This document shows, in pieces, positions 11,801-24,687 of a stretch of 64,000 nucleotides of DNA; the first letter of the stretch is position 1; the number at the start of each line of letters is the position of its first letter. Source of the stretch: Phoronis australis (Eukaryota > Phoronida > Phoronidae); assembly GCA_002633005.1 (NCBI GenBank), contig NMRA01000684.1:1-64000 (forward strand), given 5' to 3'. A model generated the notes under the pieces. The model was given only the letters and a program-made list of their open reading frames with translations. It was not told the origin of the DNA and did not search any database. The translations under genes were made by a program, and so were the position numbers.

Positions 11801-14800
11801 AGCCAGTCATAAAAGTCTAGGCACTGTTGTAATAGCCTAATGTAACCCCAAATCGTAAGGATTCTTAGTTGCCAGTTGATTTCAGTGAGATAAGCAGCTG
11901 AGTAATCCAAGTAACATACAGTGTTGTGCTGAATGTAAGGAATTACAGAGAAGTCTTTACATGTTCATAGCACGAGAATAAATTGATTATTTGCTCACCT
12001 GACCAAAATCTACAATGTCTTCATGAAGTACAAGAAATTTCACGTAAAAAGTAAAAGAATGATGTAAACGCCAATAGCATTTTTTAAAATAAATACAGAT
12101 CAAACAGTGCTGATGTGTAAAAGTTCGACGAAACAATAAATTATTCAGTAATACCTATGACCATCTCTTCCTGCTATGACTCATATGTAGATAGATAAAC
12201 GGCCAACAAACATGGCAATATTTGGATATAACGTTCACGTAACCGACTATTCCCACAAATACAACACAACACCATTGAGTACTTTGTCGTGAACATAATG
12301 TAGAACACCTATAATTCACCCAGCTGAAAACTAAAGCCTACCTGTGAGAATGACGGCAAAGCAACTATGGGGCTTGATGGTATCTCGTCTGAAGACTGTA
12401 CACTCAGCGGCAGTTGACTTTGCCAGTGGGAACAGCCTGGTTCGGGACCTGACGTCAGTACCCTCTTACCTGCTGATGAGTGTTGGTAGGAGGCCAACAC
12501 CTGCTCTCGTATATCAGCAGGGAGCTCCTTCAATACCTCTGGGTCTAACTGTAAACAGGTGAAGGAATCTATAACAACTAAAAGAAGCAAAAATCCAACT
12601 ATCGCCAAATAGGTGCAATTTCATACTAGCTGAGAATGGGCAAAGAAAACATTTTCCTTCTTCTAATTCAAGATTCCAAATTAAATTTTTCAATTGTAAA
12701 TACCGGAGCTTGGAATGATCAATGATAACAAGAGGAAAATTTCCCGTACCCCAATTAAGTAGGCTTGAGGTACAGAAATATTTTTTGTGTTGTAAAATTT
12801 AACTGACAGAAATAAATGGTTTTGCATGAAGAAAGGAAAAATAATGATAAAAAGAGACAGAAAAGGAAACTGCAAGTCAAATAAGAAGAAACTGAAATAA
12901 AAAAGAGGAAATCCTCTTAAAAGAGGAAATTTCCAAGCCCTGAAATAATTATATATTTATCTGACTTTATTTACACTTAGCAATTCAGTTATGATAATTA
13001 ATAATATAAATAGTTAAATCGAATAGCATCTTCACTATAAAGTGCTGGTCTCCCAGAGGTCATAGAGAAAACACTAAGTCATTATGATACAGTTCATAAT
13101 AAATCAGTTTAAACTAACACTCGGAATACTCCATAACATACACAGAGTTTAAACAACAAGACTATAGAGAAGTTCAGTAAATAAGACGAGAAAGCGTTAA
13201 GCAACTAACCCTCAATAAAAATCACCATTTGTCAGACATCTTCCACCAAGTATTGTGCTCACAGCTTACCAAGTTGCATGTTAAAGTAGGCGCTGCATGG
13301 GTTTTGCATACTTGGCAGTCAACAATTGTTGCATCAAGTGCAATGCTAGGGTTAATGCTAATTTGGCCACGTCAAGGTGTGATACTGCTGTGACAGATTT
13401 CCTTCGTAATGCATATTTTTTTTTACACGCACAGCCAAAGCGTCAGTATGTGTGTGGGGTATGTGTTGCTTGCTTACATCTCGCAGAACATGCGCACTAA
13501 CATACTCACAATATGGCTATTTTTCGGGAACAAATATTCGTGTAAAAGTTGACCGATCACATGAAGATGGCTGCATTTAGAAGGCTGGGTTTGAGGCAGT
13601 GTCGCGTCCAAACTAAGCTCTGTCATATATCCACGGCCATGTGTAATCTGGCGCCTTGCAGTTGCTGCTTCGTGTGTGGTTAGCATTAGAAAGAGTCCTG
13701 CTTGAGAGCGATTACTAATTTTAATCCAGTAATTGAAGTTTGACAATAAATCAAACATGGTATGCAAGTTATTGTTACCTGCGATGGAGATGGTAAGAAA
13801 GACTGAACCACTGTTTGAGTGTCCATTCGACGAGATGTATGACTTTGTATTCGTGGAGGAGAGTTCAGTGTATCCTCTTCGCTGCTGTCCAGTGAAGGCA
13901 GTGTTGGTAAAGGTGGTAACTCACGAATGGCAGTTCTACGCCTGCAAACATCAGTTTTTAAAGCCAAATATTAAACAAAATTAAGTGATCGTTAAATCAG
14001 ACTATACCATCATTCTCCCTCACAGGCCACGAGACCTTTTCGGAATACTACAAAAATCTTTTTTCATGCATCGTAATTTTGTTCTTACATACATGTTTCT
14101 CGCATCATCAAATTTTGTTCGCAAGAACATTTCTACAGTGTATGAAAAAAGAAAAATGATTTATTTTGCCTTTCAATAATAACATCCTGAGGGAAGAACG
14201 CTCTCTATCTTGGCAACGGCACATTCTGAAAAGCAATCTAAGTGTAAAACTGCTTCAAAACTTAGAAAATCTACACAATAGCCAAGATCAGTGTATGGGC
14301 AAAAACCAAATGCACGCAGGACTTTACCACACCATCGAATCGAAATGCACACACAAAAAGGGAAATATCACCCCATTTTGAACCGTGCAGCCAGCTGACT
14401 TATAAGAGGTGAAAAGTGTTGACATTCTGAGTTTCTGCGTGGACTTCAGCAACTTCATTAATCAATAGAAACCCTTATGTTACCTTGTTGTCAGTTGCAC
14501 TTCAGTAACCACAGGTGGCGCTGAAGTATCAGTGGATTCCTCTGTACACTTTTGACTCTTCTCTATTTTACGGGCATAGTTCAGTATACCACCTTTAGCA
14601 ACCTTTGACCCGTCTTCAAGCTTTTGCGTCTGTATTCCAATCTGGCAGAAGATGTGAACAATTATTTTCAGAAAGATAATTTAATATACTTGAGGTGTCC
14701 AGCTGAAAGTAGCATAAAGCAAATCTGTGTTGACTGCAGAAATGCAAATTTACATTCGCAATTAGTTGATAATAAAGTTTACACTTGTCTATCAACCAAA

Positions 14801-17800
14801 AAAGATGCTAATTATGGATAATTGGGACAACAGTATTTTGTTAGGTACAGATACAGAAAAAAAATACTTCAACGTAATCATACGATACATCTCAAAAATA
14901 TCGAGCAGCAATTTTTCTATTAAACGTGCTTGTGGTGGTGGTAACCATGTTTGCGTTCAAAGCTCGTGACACTTTTGAGCTGAGTCGTATGAGAAAAAGG
15001 TGTGATCGCGCTCCAATCAGCAATTTAACTTGCTGTTTACTTCTGAATAAGTTTTACAAGCCACTATGCAATTAAAGTTGTTGATAAATAAATAAACGGA
15101 GGATAAAAGGGGGCGCTGCAGTATTTCAGCGAGTGACTATTATGGCTGATGTCAACAAGTTTGGGATCATTAGTATACAACCTGCCAGTCAACCTATGAA
15201 AATATCAGTGAAATATCAGTAAAGACATAATGGAGCCTGGTTTTCAACCAAGCATCATAATCACAAAGATTGAGTGTACGACAAAGACGTTCAAGCTCAG
15301 TTTGTGCTCACCCCCCTAAGGTCTGCAACGTTCAACTTCAATGTTTTATACAGATTAAGGCATTCCTTGTAGATAATCTTCGGATCATCAGTGGCCACAG
15401 ACAGTGTAGAGGACTTGGCTATGTTGTCACAAACACCATGACCTGAAATAGAATCACACCTTTCTCCAGTTTGGTAACAGTATTAAATGGGCAATGGTGC
15501 TCTTAAAGTTTCTCCAACCTCCTGGTAATTTTGACATAATTGACAACACGAAAGCACACTAACGATTTATTGTCACAAAACCACGTGCTGAGTCTTACCA
15601 CACCACATTTAACAGGAGCAAGTATGCTACAAATTATTTAGTACAACACCATGATTGCTAACTCTAAGTACGACTTTCACCCAATCACCTTGCTGTTGGT
15701 ATCTACTGAGAAATTCATGTGCTTGAATGTGTACCATCGAAGACCTCAGCATATTATAGTAAAAAACATTTTGATCGTAAAAGATATTTTGAAATATGCC
15801 TTTGCCCTAAAGAGGTATACCCATAAATTTCAGGGTTTCCTTTGGTGCATCGGCCTTCCTAACTTTCAGTTTCAGCGTCACTCCTTTTGCTTTTACGCCA
15901 ATTTTCTTCAAACGTCTAGAAACCTCTTCTGACAAGTCTTTCAGAAACTTCTCCAACTCTGAAAACTAAAAATGGGTTTACGTTGGAAATTATGTTGGTA
16001 CTACAATTATTGGAGCTTTACTTGACTTACAAATTGTGTTTACAAGTTACACTCCACTAAACCTTTTCCTCTGCAGATAGTGCATTACCATACCCATTGT
16101 GTTTCTAATCCAATAAACCTAATCAGGTGGAAATAATTACAGGTGCAACATGTTCTAACAAGGATTTACATTGCTCAGTTAACTGGAACACCTCTTTGTG
16201 AATAAGCTTAAGTTGCTGCTTGGCTGGGGTAAGGCACCTCACCTAGCCTAGGCTTGGTGTAGCAAGGTCTGTAAAGGCTATTTTCATGGCCCGATTATGT
16301 CAATCGAGGTACTGATAAAGTATGGGGAGTTTACAAAGAAGGAGAACGGATTTTGTGAATCCAGTAGATTTACCAGAATGAGTTGGTGAACAATAAAATT
16401 ATAGTAGGTAGTTACTTACAGAGATAAATCTTGGGAATATATGTAAAAGAAGGGAAAATGTAGAGCAGATTCAGTTTGTCATTGCAGTTTGCTTTAAAAC
16501 TACAACTAGTACTGCAGGGTGAAAAAGAAGCTACATTAAGTGAGGTGAGAGGGTGTGTTATGCCAAGACAGTGTGTCGAATATTATGAAAATGCAGCCAT
16601 CCACAAACACTCTATGAAAATGAAAAAGAGAAATATTCTAACACAAAAGTTAATACACTAGGTCTCCTACTCTATGTTGACATCATTCAATCATCTGTTC
16701 ATTGCCAATGCAGTAACATTGAATACCTGAGTAAATCTGATTCCATAGTTGATTTCCGCTGAGACAGATTTCCTCTCCTTCTCCACCTTCACAGTTCTGT
16801 TGTCCAATCCACGACTGTTGTTGTACAATTGCTGTCCAGTTTTCTGACCAAATTCTTTCTGTAGTGTAGCTAGAGACACCTTCTGGAGGTCGCCACAAGT
16901 AGTGACATCCATAGCTTGAAGCTTACCAGCCGTGGACCAACCAACACCTAGATTAATATCGTGTGCGGACTTCCTCGTTATCTTTCAATCTGCCACTTGA
17001 ATTATTTATGACACAAGAGATTTTCAAACTGGCATATAGCACATGGCAGGATCATTCATAAATGTTCAAGTCAATGGTCCCACTTTCAATTAAAACAAAC
17101 TACACAATCATATAAATATGGGCAACAGCTAAACTCCTTCACGTGAAGAATGGATTGAAGTTTGACAAATGGTAACACCCCCTATGCAAACATGTTGATT
17201 AATATTTTAAAACAAATAACTCTTTGATAAGCTATTGAGAAGATAGTTATCCTGGGGGCACTTCAATTTGCTATTTATTTACTAGAAGACTTCTAAGTAT
17301 AACGGTAGAAATACAAGGCAATATTGTGTGGAGTCCTGCGTAATCTCATCAAATTAATAGCGATGTGGAATCCACCCTGAAGAAAAAAACCTCATCAAAA
17401 TGGTCTCAAGTGCTGAAAGATACACTTGAATTATTGAATCACAATGCACAGCCATCGTCATTCCGAAGCAAGAATGAGGCCATGAGAATATTTCAAAATC
17501 AGCAGACTTCGAAAAACTAAGTGTGAACATTAACCACGTGTCTGTCAATTCTTTCCGAAATGACTACGACCAGAATACTGTTTGCTAATTATCCATAATC
17601 CATGTGGAAAAGAAGTTAGCAACAAAATAATAAATATTATGCACTTCACCTGGCAGATCTTTTATTGGTTGTTTCTTGATGAACTCTGGCACTTTTAATT
17701 GGTCCAAGTAGAACTGACCATTAGGCTTGGCCACGCGTGTGGCCATTCTAGCGAGCAGTATGTTCTCAGCTGAAAAAAAAAGGTTTCATGAAAATCAGCA

Positions 17801-20800
17801 CCACTTCTTGCAAAGACCTTGAATCTACTTCAGCTGAAACCATTAGGCTGAAAGTGATGCAGGCAGGTGTTCTTATTAGTCATTAAGTTCAGGTCTCGAA
17901 ATGAATTGAGGTAGAGACCAGAAACGACCATGCTTTTTTGTTTGGCCTTATATACTATGCAAATACAAGTAGCCCAATCAATGATGATTCAATTACATTG
18001 AAAATGAAGTATTTACATTGCATTTCATAGTTTATAGTTTCGAGGTTTATAATTTCAGAACAACGACAACATACCAAGCCCTGCTGAAGCATGGCACCTC
18101 GTCTTGCTGAATATTTCATCTCTCATCACCTTGGCAACCAACATGGGTGTGGCCCCAGTTGATGCTGTCAGCTCTGTGCAGTCAACAAACATCTCATCAC
18201 AGCTGACAGCCTCAATATCGTGCGTATAACTACAAGCAAATTTGACTCAGTGTCCAAAAGTGGTGAGATTATACTGTAATTAGATCACAAACTGTCGCAA
18301 TTGCACAGACAGTCGAAACCTTCATCACCATCATTTTTAACACAAAGACTATCATGACTATTCTTGTGAAATCACACCAATGCCGGGACAGACAGGCCAA
18401 CCACAGGCAAAAAGACAGGCAAACAAACAGACATCTGCACAGACAGACAGATCGATAGACCGTGACAAATTCCTTTAAAAGGGAATATGTTCATTACTGA
18501 CTGATGTGCACAGTCACATAATTTTATTTCAGTAATGTCAAAACTCAGAATACTGTACATGCTCTCCTATTTTCAAAGTGCGCACATTTAAAGGCACAAG
18601 TAGGCATTCTTTGCGCATATAAGATACAGGCACACACCTTGCCCACAATATAGGACATACAAGAGTTAAATAGGCCGTCTTGTTTAACAGTACATAACAT
18701 AAGTTATCATTTGCCATTTTGTTTTGCCCGTTTGACTGACCCTGTCCAAATACAATATTTTTAATCGTCCTTTCAAACAAGTTACCCCATGCAATCTAAC
18801 AGTCGTCATTTTCAAGGGTGTGTGGGGGGGTGTGTGGGGGAAGAACCATCTATCTTTCAGAACTCCGAAGAATTGTAGAAATGCTCATTTTGCTACTTTG
18901 GTTATTCTGTGACAATTTGTGATTTGAAGATCTATAAAAACATCCAAATTTGAGGATTTCAACAGTCTGTGCAACCTCACAAACCACAAATTGTTGCAAC
19001 TAAAATTACGGCAGCCGGAACTGACATGAACACACAAGTCTTAAATGTCACCATTAAAATGTTTAACACGAAAAACTCGCAGCACAGAAATTCCTATTTT
19101 ACCATCAATTGTTATTTCACTCAGTTAATAAAGCTTCTCAAAAGCCTCCTCAAAAATTTCCTTCAAAGAAAAAGTTTAAAAAATTTGCAAGTCAAAGAAC
19201 AAATCGGCCAACTATTACCTTGCCACAATATCATAAAGTTGCTGGGACACTTCTCTGTATTTGTTGAAGTCGTATGGAATGAACTCCAACTCCGGACACA
19301 TTTTCTTAGCAGCACCAACAAACATACCATTCTTGATGCCTGCCTAGATGCAAAAAGCCAACAAGACTGGTTGAGGAACAAGCAAAAACGACATGTCACG
19401 GAGGTCACATAAAAAGTTAGCAGCAGTCACAAATTGTCAGAAGTTACTTGACCCATACATAAACTATACAGAAATAGGCAATCTCAAGCATATTGAAAGC
19501 CAGACATTTTAGCATAAAAAAATCCTTACACATTTTACTTATTGTTTAAAATTGTGAAGATTCACTGTGACAACCACATTTTACTTATGGCCCACCTCCT
19601 GATTTTCAAGATTTTGAAACAAAGCTGAACAAATATTACATACAAGACACACTGCAGCACTTCACTGTAATACTGACAGTACCTTGCGGGCCTCATAACT
19701 GCAAGATGCTATTTCAGCATAGGAGTCAACAGAGGCCTTTGTTGTGGACACTGTCTTATCAGACACAGATGGAGCTTGGATCTCATCTTCCTCAAAATCA
19801 TCATTCTCTTCGACGGCTTTCAACAATCTGCAATACAATGATTCTCAAACTCTAGGTGGCAAAGTGCATTTCCTGTTCTGAGCTACAGTCGTGAATAGAC
19901 AGTTGAAGAAAGTAGAAAAAAACAGGTCAACATCTTTATTCAAGCAAAGATATAATTTAGGCTTATTTGTAAAATTCAGTAAATCGTAAGCTACTATGAT
20001 AATTTGCATACGTCTACCGCACTCGTTATACTGAATGCTTTTCAATGTGTACAACTGAGTATGCCAAATAAAACTGTGCACTTGGAAACTACAAATTTTC
20101 TTCATCTTTTGGACTGAGATCAATCTAATGAGGAAATTGTGAACGAGAATCAAAAAGAAATTCCATAGTTTTGGAAGCAACAGATTGTCAAGACAAAGGC
20201 TCAGCCTGTGACCATGTGACATTTTAACTATAACACCAGAGCAGACTAGATATAATTCAGACAATGCAAGATTATAAAATTTCCCCAATTTCGAACAAAA
20301 ATAATTACCAAAATTGGCCTTTTTTCCTTTTTCATTTTCTAAAGGCTTCTAACATTCTTGAGAATTCTCAGATTTTCTCTGAACATTGTCACGGCCGGGA
20401 TACAATTTCCGAGCTCAGACTCAACGCAGAAACAGAGTCAAAACTTGACCAATCATGCCCCACAATCCAAGTTCAAATTTTTAAGTTCAGTAGAACCATG
20501 CCACGAATTTGGCCTTGACCTTGATGGTAGCTATGGTACACAACTTACTTGAGCAATAAAACACCTAGTATTTGGTGGTACTCACCATTTATGTGTAAAA
20601 ATACAAATATTTGAAATTACCCATCAACTGAGCTACTGGCATCTGTCACGCCTTTTCTCTTGAGTTTGTTGGCATAGTAACTCATCTCATATTCTTTGCT
20701 GTAACCAGTGCGTGGATGTTGCATACCCTTGCCTTTTGAGTGACTCACAGCTACTGGCTTTCCTAAATAGTCATACAACGAAATTTTAGATTTCAGAAAT

Positions 20801-23800
20801 TAATAGTCGTATACTTAGCAACAACCTTCCTATTAATTACATTACAAACTGAGAGAAGTTCATTCAAATAGTTCTACCGGTAGTTTAATCTCTGTGGCTC
20901 CAAACTTGATTAATTCTTAGTTTTAAATTTGTGAATATTTACCTTGACCTTAACACGGGCTTTCCGTTTTAGTTAGTAAGTTCAGGTCATAGATGACATT
21001 AAAACTTGTGTATTCAATATGGCAGAAAAATGGATGAGGCTGACCCAGACCACAGTGAAATGACCAGTTGTAAAATGGTTTAGATTGATGACTGAATCTA
21101 ACCATTGCCAAAGGTTCGCCATGATTATGCCTATTTTCATTTTGCACCCAGGATGAAAAGTTCAGAAACCAAGAAAAATTTGATGAAATGCAACCAAGGT
21201 AACCATTTCAATTACATTTTTTTGTTTTTGGACTATTACTTCAATTTGGCACACAGAAACCTGTCTGAAAAGTGACAAATCAGAAATTTATTGGCAGGGT
21301 AGAGAAAGATATTTCTCACAATTTTATAAAAATGCTGTTACGGTTTTAGGTAATTCTCATTTACTTGTCAAAATATTTTTGTTTAAGACACTTCAAAATC
21401 AGGAACATGACCACAAAATTTAAAGAATATGAGTTTCTATTACCAGTGCCAGAAAAATGAGGAACTTTCATAGCATGGACTTTTAATACCAAAACATGGG
21501 CCATGTATCGTTACTGCACCAGTTGAAAATACCTTTTAATCCTGGTCTCTCCCTCAGTCCAACAGAAACAAAGAAGCAATCCATGTCAATGTGCATAATC
21601 ACTCTTGAGCCTTGAGGTTTCATCTCTCCACTGCCATCATCTTCAGGTTCCTGTCGTTTTACAATGCGACAAAGTTCCTCCCTCCCAGGGAAGGAAGGGT
21701 TTTCCTGAGCATGCAGACGACTGACATAACTCTTCAACTCAGCACTCCATGTAGAGATATAGTGAAGTCTTGAATGAGCATAGAATTCAGAAACAAATTT
21801 GGGGTCACCTGCTTTGGCTGGAACATTCTTGGCCTTTGACGGACTTATATGGATAATGTTGTCATCAACTGTTTTATCTTTAGAGTGGTTCGAGGTATTT
21901 GTATTGTCGCATGTCACTGGAGAGTCATTTTCTTGCTCTTGGAAATTTTGATGTTTATTTTTTATGCCGTCCTCATCCTCTAAATGGTCTGGCAGTGACA
22001 TGGTTGACTCACCAGTTGCTGTTGCAGTTAATTTTGCTGCTACAGTTCCATCAGACTCAGAGTTTGTCTTGAAGACATCTGAAGCACCAGAGTTGACATC
22101 CTTGTTATCTGCAGCGTTTGTCTCAGAAACCTTTCTGAAATTCAAAGCTGGTTGCAGTCTGTTCTGTGCTGTATACAGTTGATAGGGTTTGTAGGATAAG
22201 CACTTTCCCGCAGCAATACTAAAACATATTAACAAGTAGGATCGTGGGTTATGTATCTCTATTGCAAGTGATATCATGGAGTGGGCACCAGTAGTGCATG
22301 TATGAATAGGCCATGAATAATACAATATCGTCACAACTGAAATGAATGAGAATGTTTGGAAGAAACACAAATTTAGATCTAAAATATACAAAACGTTCTT
22401 AGGTGATCTTGAAAACTGAAATATTGTTATGGATTATCAACAATATGGAAGAGCTAGATTACGGAATAATGAAAATCCTTTTATGAACTTGTCTAGAGTC
22501 ACTTTTAGTTACCTATCTGTGATCCACTCTGGACGAATGATTTTCTTGTCTCTTACTTCGCGGACTTTGTTGTCTGGTAGATTAGTGGCAATGATATGGG
22601 TCACAAGAGCCCTGGAGTAGTAATGGTGAAATGAGCCACCATGAGCCATCATCAGCCGCTTGAGTTCATCCAAGGATGGATCTGACGAGAACAAGGGCCA
22701 ATTCAGCACTTTAAGCCAAGAATATAGCATTTCCCCAATGATGAATAATAATAGTAATAATAATAATGAAAACAATAATAGAAATAATAATAATGATGAT
22801 GGTTATGATTTTGATAATAATAATGATTAAAACGATAATAATAATAATAATAACAATAATAATAATCACAATAACAACTATGATTACAGAATGATAATAA
22901 TAACAGTTAAGGTAATGATAATAATGATTACAATAACGATAACAATAATGATAATCATAACAATAACAATAATAATAATCATGATTCTTGATAATCAATT
23001 CAAGTCAATCCGGTAGCTGAGTTAACACAGAGGCTTTGCAACATGTACACCAGGCAGTTGAATATTAACAGAAATTATGATACAAGACCGAGGAAAGTTT
23101 ATGTCCACTAATGCTAGTCAGAACATTTAATTTTAAGGAACCAATTCACAAACGACAAACTTGAAAACCAGTAATACATTATTTTCTTTGAAATGGTGTT
23201 TAATTTTCTTTCTGAGTATTGTTGAGATGTGTTATCTTGATCACTAGTCGTAATAAAATCAAGAAAATTCAATTTCTGCAAAAATATCAGTGTCCCAAAT
23301 TCTAGAGCCTATTAGAAACTGGAGAATTTTTTCAATATAAAATGCTTGGATAAGGAAATCACTAGAGATAGTGATAGCTTAAACTATAATTATGTAACTA
23401 CAGCACTGACCAGCAATCTGAGTCAAGCTTGCGCAGCAATGTCAATCAAGAGGCAAGATTCTCCAAATTCGAAAAAGTGACAAGCCCAACAACCTATTCA
23501 TGAAGTCCAAGATTATTTTGACAAGCTCCATTGGCCCGTTGCATGAAACAGTCAAAAAAAGGGACTCAGGTATGGTCTCTACATCTTTTACATATTTGTG
23601 TCATTCTTTACTGAGAATTCAACTCTTACTTAGTACCTAAGCCCCAAGCCAAAGATTGACTTAATAATGAAACTAAAACTGCACAAGAAAGGAAAACCAG
23701 TGTTTTCACAAGTCCAAAAGTAGATTTAGGGACCATAGTTGAGTCCCTATTCATGCAACTGGGCATATGCATCTTACCCATAACTAGTCTATTTCAAGCA

Positions 23801-24687
23801 AACCGAGCAGGGAAATTAAAGCTCAGGAGGTGAAGTTAGTAAGCATGACCAACTTTGGACAACTTTAGTTAAGTGCACTTACTAGTGTAGCCATTGACAA
23901 AAATGGAAACTCCCTGGAAAATATTAGACGTCACTCCTTCAAGACTGCTGGCCTTGTCTTGGACAAACTGCTGTTGAAGTTTCTGCATCTTTGCATTCAT
24001 GTAACCTCCCTAAGTAAAGAAATTTTTTACAAACATGAACTTCAATGCTGACAACAGCCAAAATGCTGGTAGCAAATAGCGCACAGCGAACTCAGATCTA
24101 GTGCTGTTAAATACTTGGTATTAATGGGCCTGCTGCAAAACATAAAACCTGTAACAGCAAGGGTTAACGTCAACAACACGAAATTACAATTTAGTCACAC
24201 AGTTTCTGGAGAGTGGTTATTGTTTGCTGCCAAAGCTGAAAAATTCACACGCTTTCGCAAGTAAAAAACAAACAAAAGTCATCCACATCTCCAAAACTTA
24301 AATTAACTTTACTGAGTGTATATCATGTATATCAGCATGATGAGCCAGAGATCATAAGTTCGATATCAGGCCAACTCAGATCCAAGGAATTCAACACTTT
24401 CATTTCCATTATTCATTGTACAAATGTGGTAGAAACATGAGACCCCACAAGTGGTTATTACCAAAAATCCTTTCACAACATTGAGAATTACAAGATATAT
24501 AACAAGTTTAATGAACACCAACAAGAGATGGGATTTTTTACCATTACAACACTTCAACTAAACAGTGAAACAAGCTTTTGTGCAATAAAATAAAACAAAT
24601 CTGAGTTGAGGTCTGATATCATACCCATCCTCCCCATCCATCGTCGTTTCCTCGGCGTCTTTTCGTTCCTCTTCCTCTGCTTGCCAT
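7135..24687 (-). CDS. REV1: DNA repair protein REV1 (Y-family dCMP transferase)
   Basis: REV1 inserts dCMP opposite abasic and damaged guanine sites and is the scaffold of translesion synthesis in the nucleus. Nineteen exons join in phase with GT-AG introns: 24625-24687, 23883-24009, 22513-22681, 21533-22218, 20621-20762, 19683-19827, 19219-19343, 18075-18229, 17650-17769, 16727-16947, 15821-15965, 15312-15442, 14484-14641, 13779-13941, 12342-12548, 11094-11282, 8746-8881, 8190-8292, 7135-7264. They total 3315 nt, 1104 residues, against 1251 in human. The ATG sits in AACCATGG and the N-terminus has the family pattern ending GWGGWGGYM. Order: BRCT (about 50-138), polymerase core (about 300-770), two ubiquitin-binding motifs, REV7/polymerase-binding C-terminal domain. 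No frameshift or stop was found. The exon 16 donor (AAG|GTTTCG) is weak, and a missing exon between 16 and 17 is possible. Confidence 0.97.
7467..7944 (+). mobile_element. Penelope-like element fragment with long inverted termini
   Basis: Left and right arms of about 95 bp are inverted copies, both starting GGTAAAAAACGAGAAAAA and both containing CTCAGGCCCTTGA and ACATGACTGTT. Between them lies a decayed GIY-YIG endonuclease segment. Penelope-like elements often carry inverted terminal pseudo-LTR sequence next to a GIY-YIG domain, so this is probably a short 5'-truncated copy in REV1 intron 18. No clear target duplication was seen. Confidence 0.75.
7575..7831 (+). pseudogene. GIY-YIG endonuclease relic of a Penelope-like element
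   Basis: One frame reads YIGETKHDLGTCFAEHKKLD, the GIY-YIG signature with its following Arg/His helix. After a frame change comes GHTINEDNTQVLSREEHW and KTKEAIYIKQCNPS, the conserved downstream part of the Penelope endonuclease, and after another change LNRDQRLHPPLYNQVLLP. At least two frameshifts make it non-functional. The reverse-transcriptase domain is absent. Confidence 0.85.
8515..8625. repeat. degenerate TTCAAGG tandem repeat
   Basis: Four to five loose copies of a motif like TTCAAGGACATTTCAAAGG with a spacing of about 18-20 bp lie in REV1 intron 17. They may be the sub-repeat of a dispersed element. No coding potential. Confidence 0.6.
8990..9165 (-). repeat. dispersed copy of the THAP-element leader
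   Basis: On the minus strand this segment (GTACATGGGCCGCCAACTC, then ATCTGTGATC, ACGCACAAG, TTCCGGCAAGTA and CGTCTGCT) matches the region just upstream of the THAP exon at 26592-26745. Similarity stops where the THAP ORF would start, so it is a fragment of the same mobile family lodged in REV1 intron 16. Confidence 0.7.
10078..10229 (+). mobile_element. GGGTAG-family MITE, copy A
   Basis: A 152-bp element with inverted ends GGGTAGAGTTCAGTA and TACTGAACCCTACCC, an inner CTAGCCAAAATCAC, and an inner TCGCGTAATCTCGCGAAG. It is one of six copies in the window and sits in REV1 intron 16. No ORF, hence a non-autonomous DNA element. Confidence 0.85.
11094..12548 (-). CDS. REV1: REV1 exons 15-16: two ubiquitin-binding motifs
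   Basis: Exon 15 begins LDPEVLKELPADIREQVLAS (about residues 851-870) and exon 16 begins IDPSCFEALPNDLQEEL (about 920-936). Both carry the Leu-Pro core of the UBM fold that lets REV1 bind monoubiquitinated PCNA. Each motif sits at the start of its own phase-0 exon, as expected for a duplicated module. Exon 16 continues into a Ser/Pro/Lys-rich linker. Confidence 0.93.
15312..22218 (-). CDS. REV1: REV1 exons 4-12: polymerase core
   Basis: Exon 4 ends the BRCT domain, adds a Ser/Asn-rich linker, then the family segment SRLHYISTW that contains the Arg pairing with incoming dCTP, and the catalytic HIDMDCFF motif with Asp331 and Asp333. Exon 8 carries the second metal site SCDE (Asp497, Glu498). 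Exons 9-10 contain ILLARMATRVAKPNGQ and the helix-hairpin-helix region, and exons 10-12 the little finger, including KSVSAEINYGIRFTQ. All three catalytic acidic positions are intact, so the enzyme should be active. Confidence 0.96.
22513..24687 (-). CDS. REV1: REV1 exons 1-3: N-terminus and most of the BRCT domain
   Basis: Exon 1 encodes 21 residues rich in Arg and Lys (RGRGTKRRR), a likely nuclear signal. Exon 2 supplies NIFQGVSIFVNGYT, the first BRCT strand. Exon 3 supplies LKRLMMAHGG, THIIATNLP and IIRPEWITD, the conserved BRCT core with its Trp. The REV1 BRCT domain binds PCNA and the 5'-phosphate of primer-template junctions. Intron 2 (22682-23882) holds a large AT-rich trinucleotide tract. 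Confidence 0.95.
22737..22985. repeat. AT-rich trinucleotide microsatellite (AAT/AAC/ATG mixture)
   Basis: About 250 bp of imperfect AAT units with AAC, GAT and ATG variants in REV1 intron 2. The long Ile/Tyr-rich reading frame on the minus strand is a product of the repeat and not a gene. Confidence 0.95.

Noticed and set aside
19845-20288. 147-codon minus-strand ORF
   Set aside because: It lies in REV1 intron 5, between exons that join in phase without it, and its composition is random.
21483-21532. Extension of REV1 exon 4 to the stop at 21483
   Set aside because: The AAAG|GTATTT donor at 21533 joins exon 5 in phase and restores the conserved GKPVAV sequence; the extension is intron.
22711-22998. 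Ile/Tyr/His-rich minus-strand ORF
   Set aside because: It is a translation of the AAT-type microsatellite in a REV1 intron.
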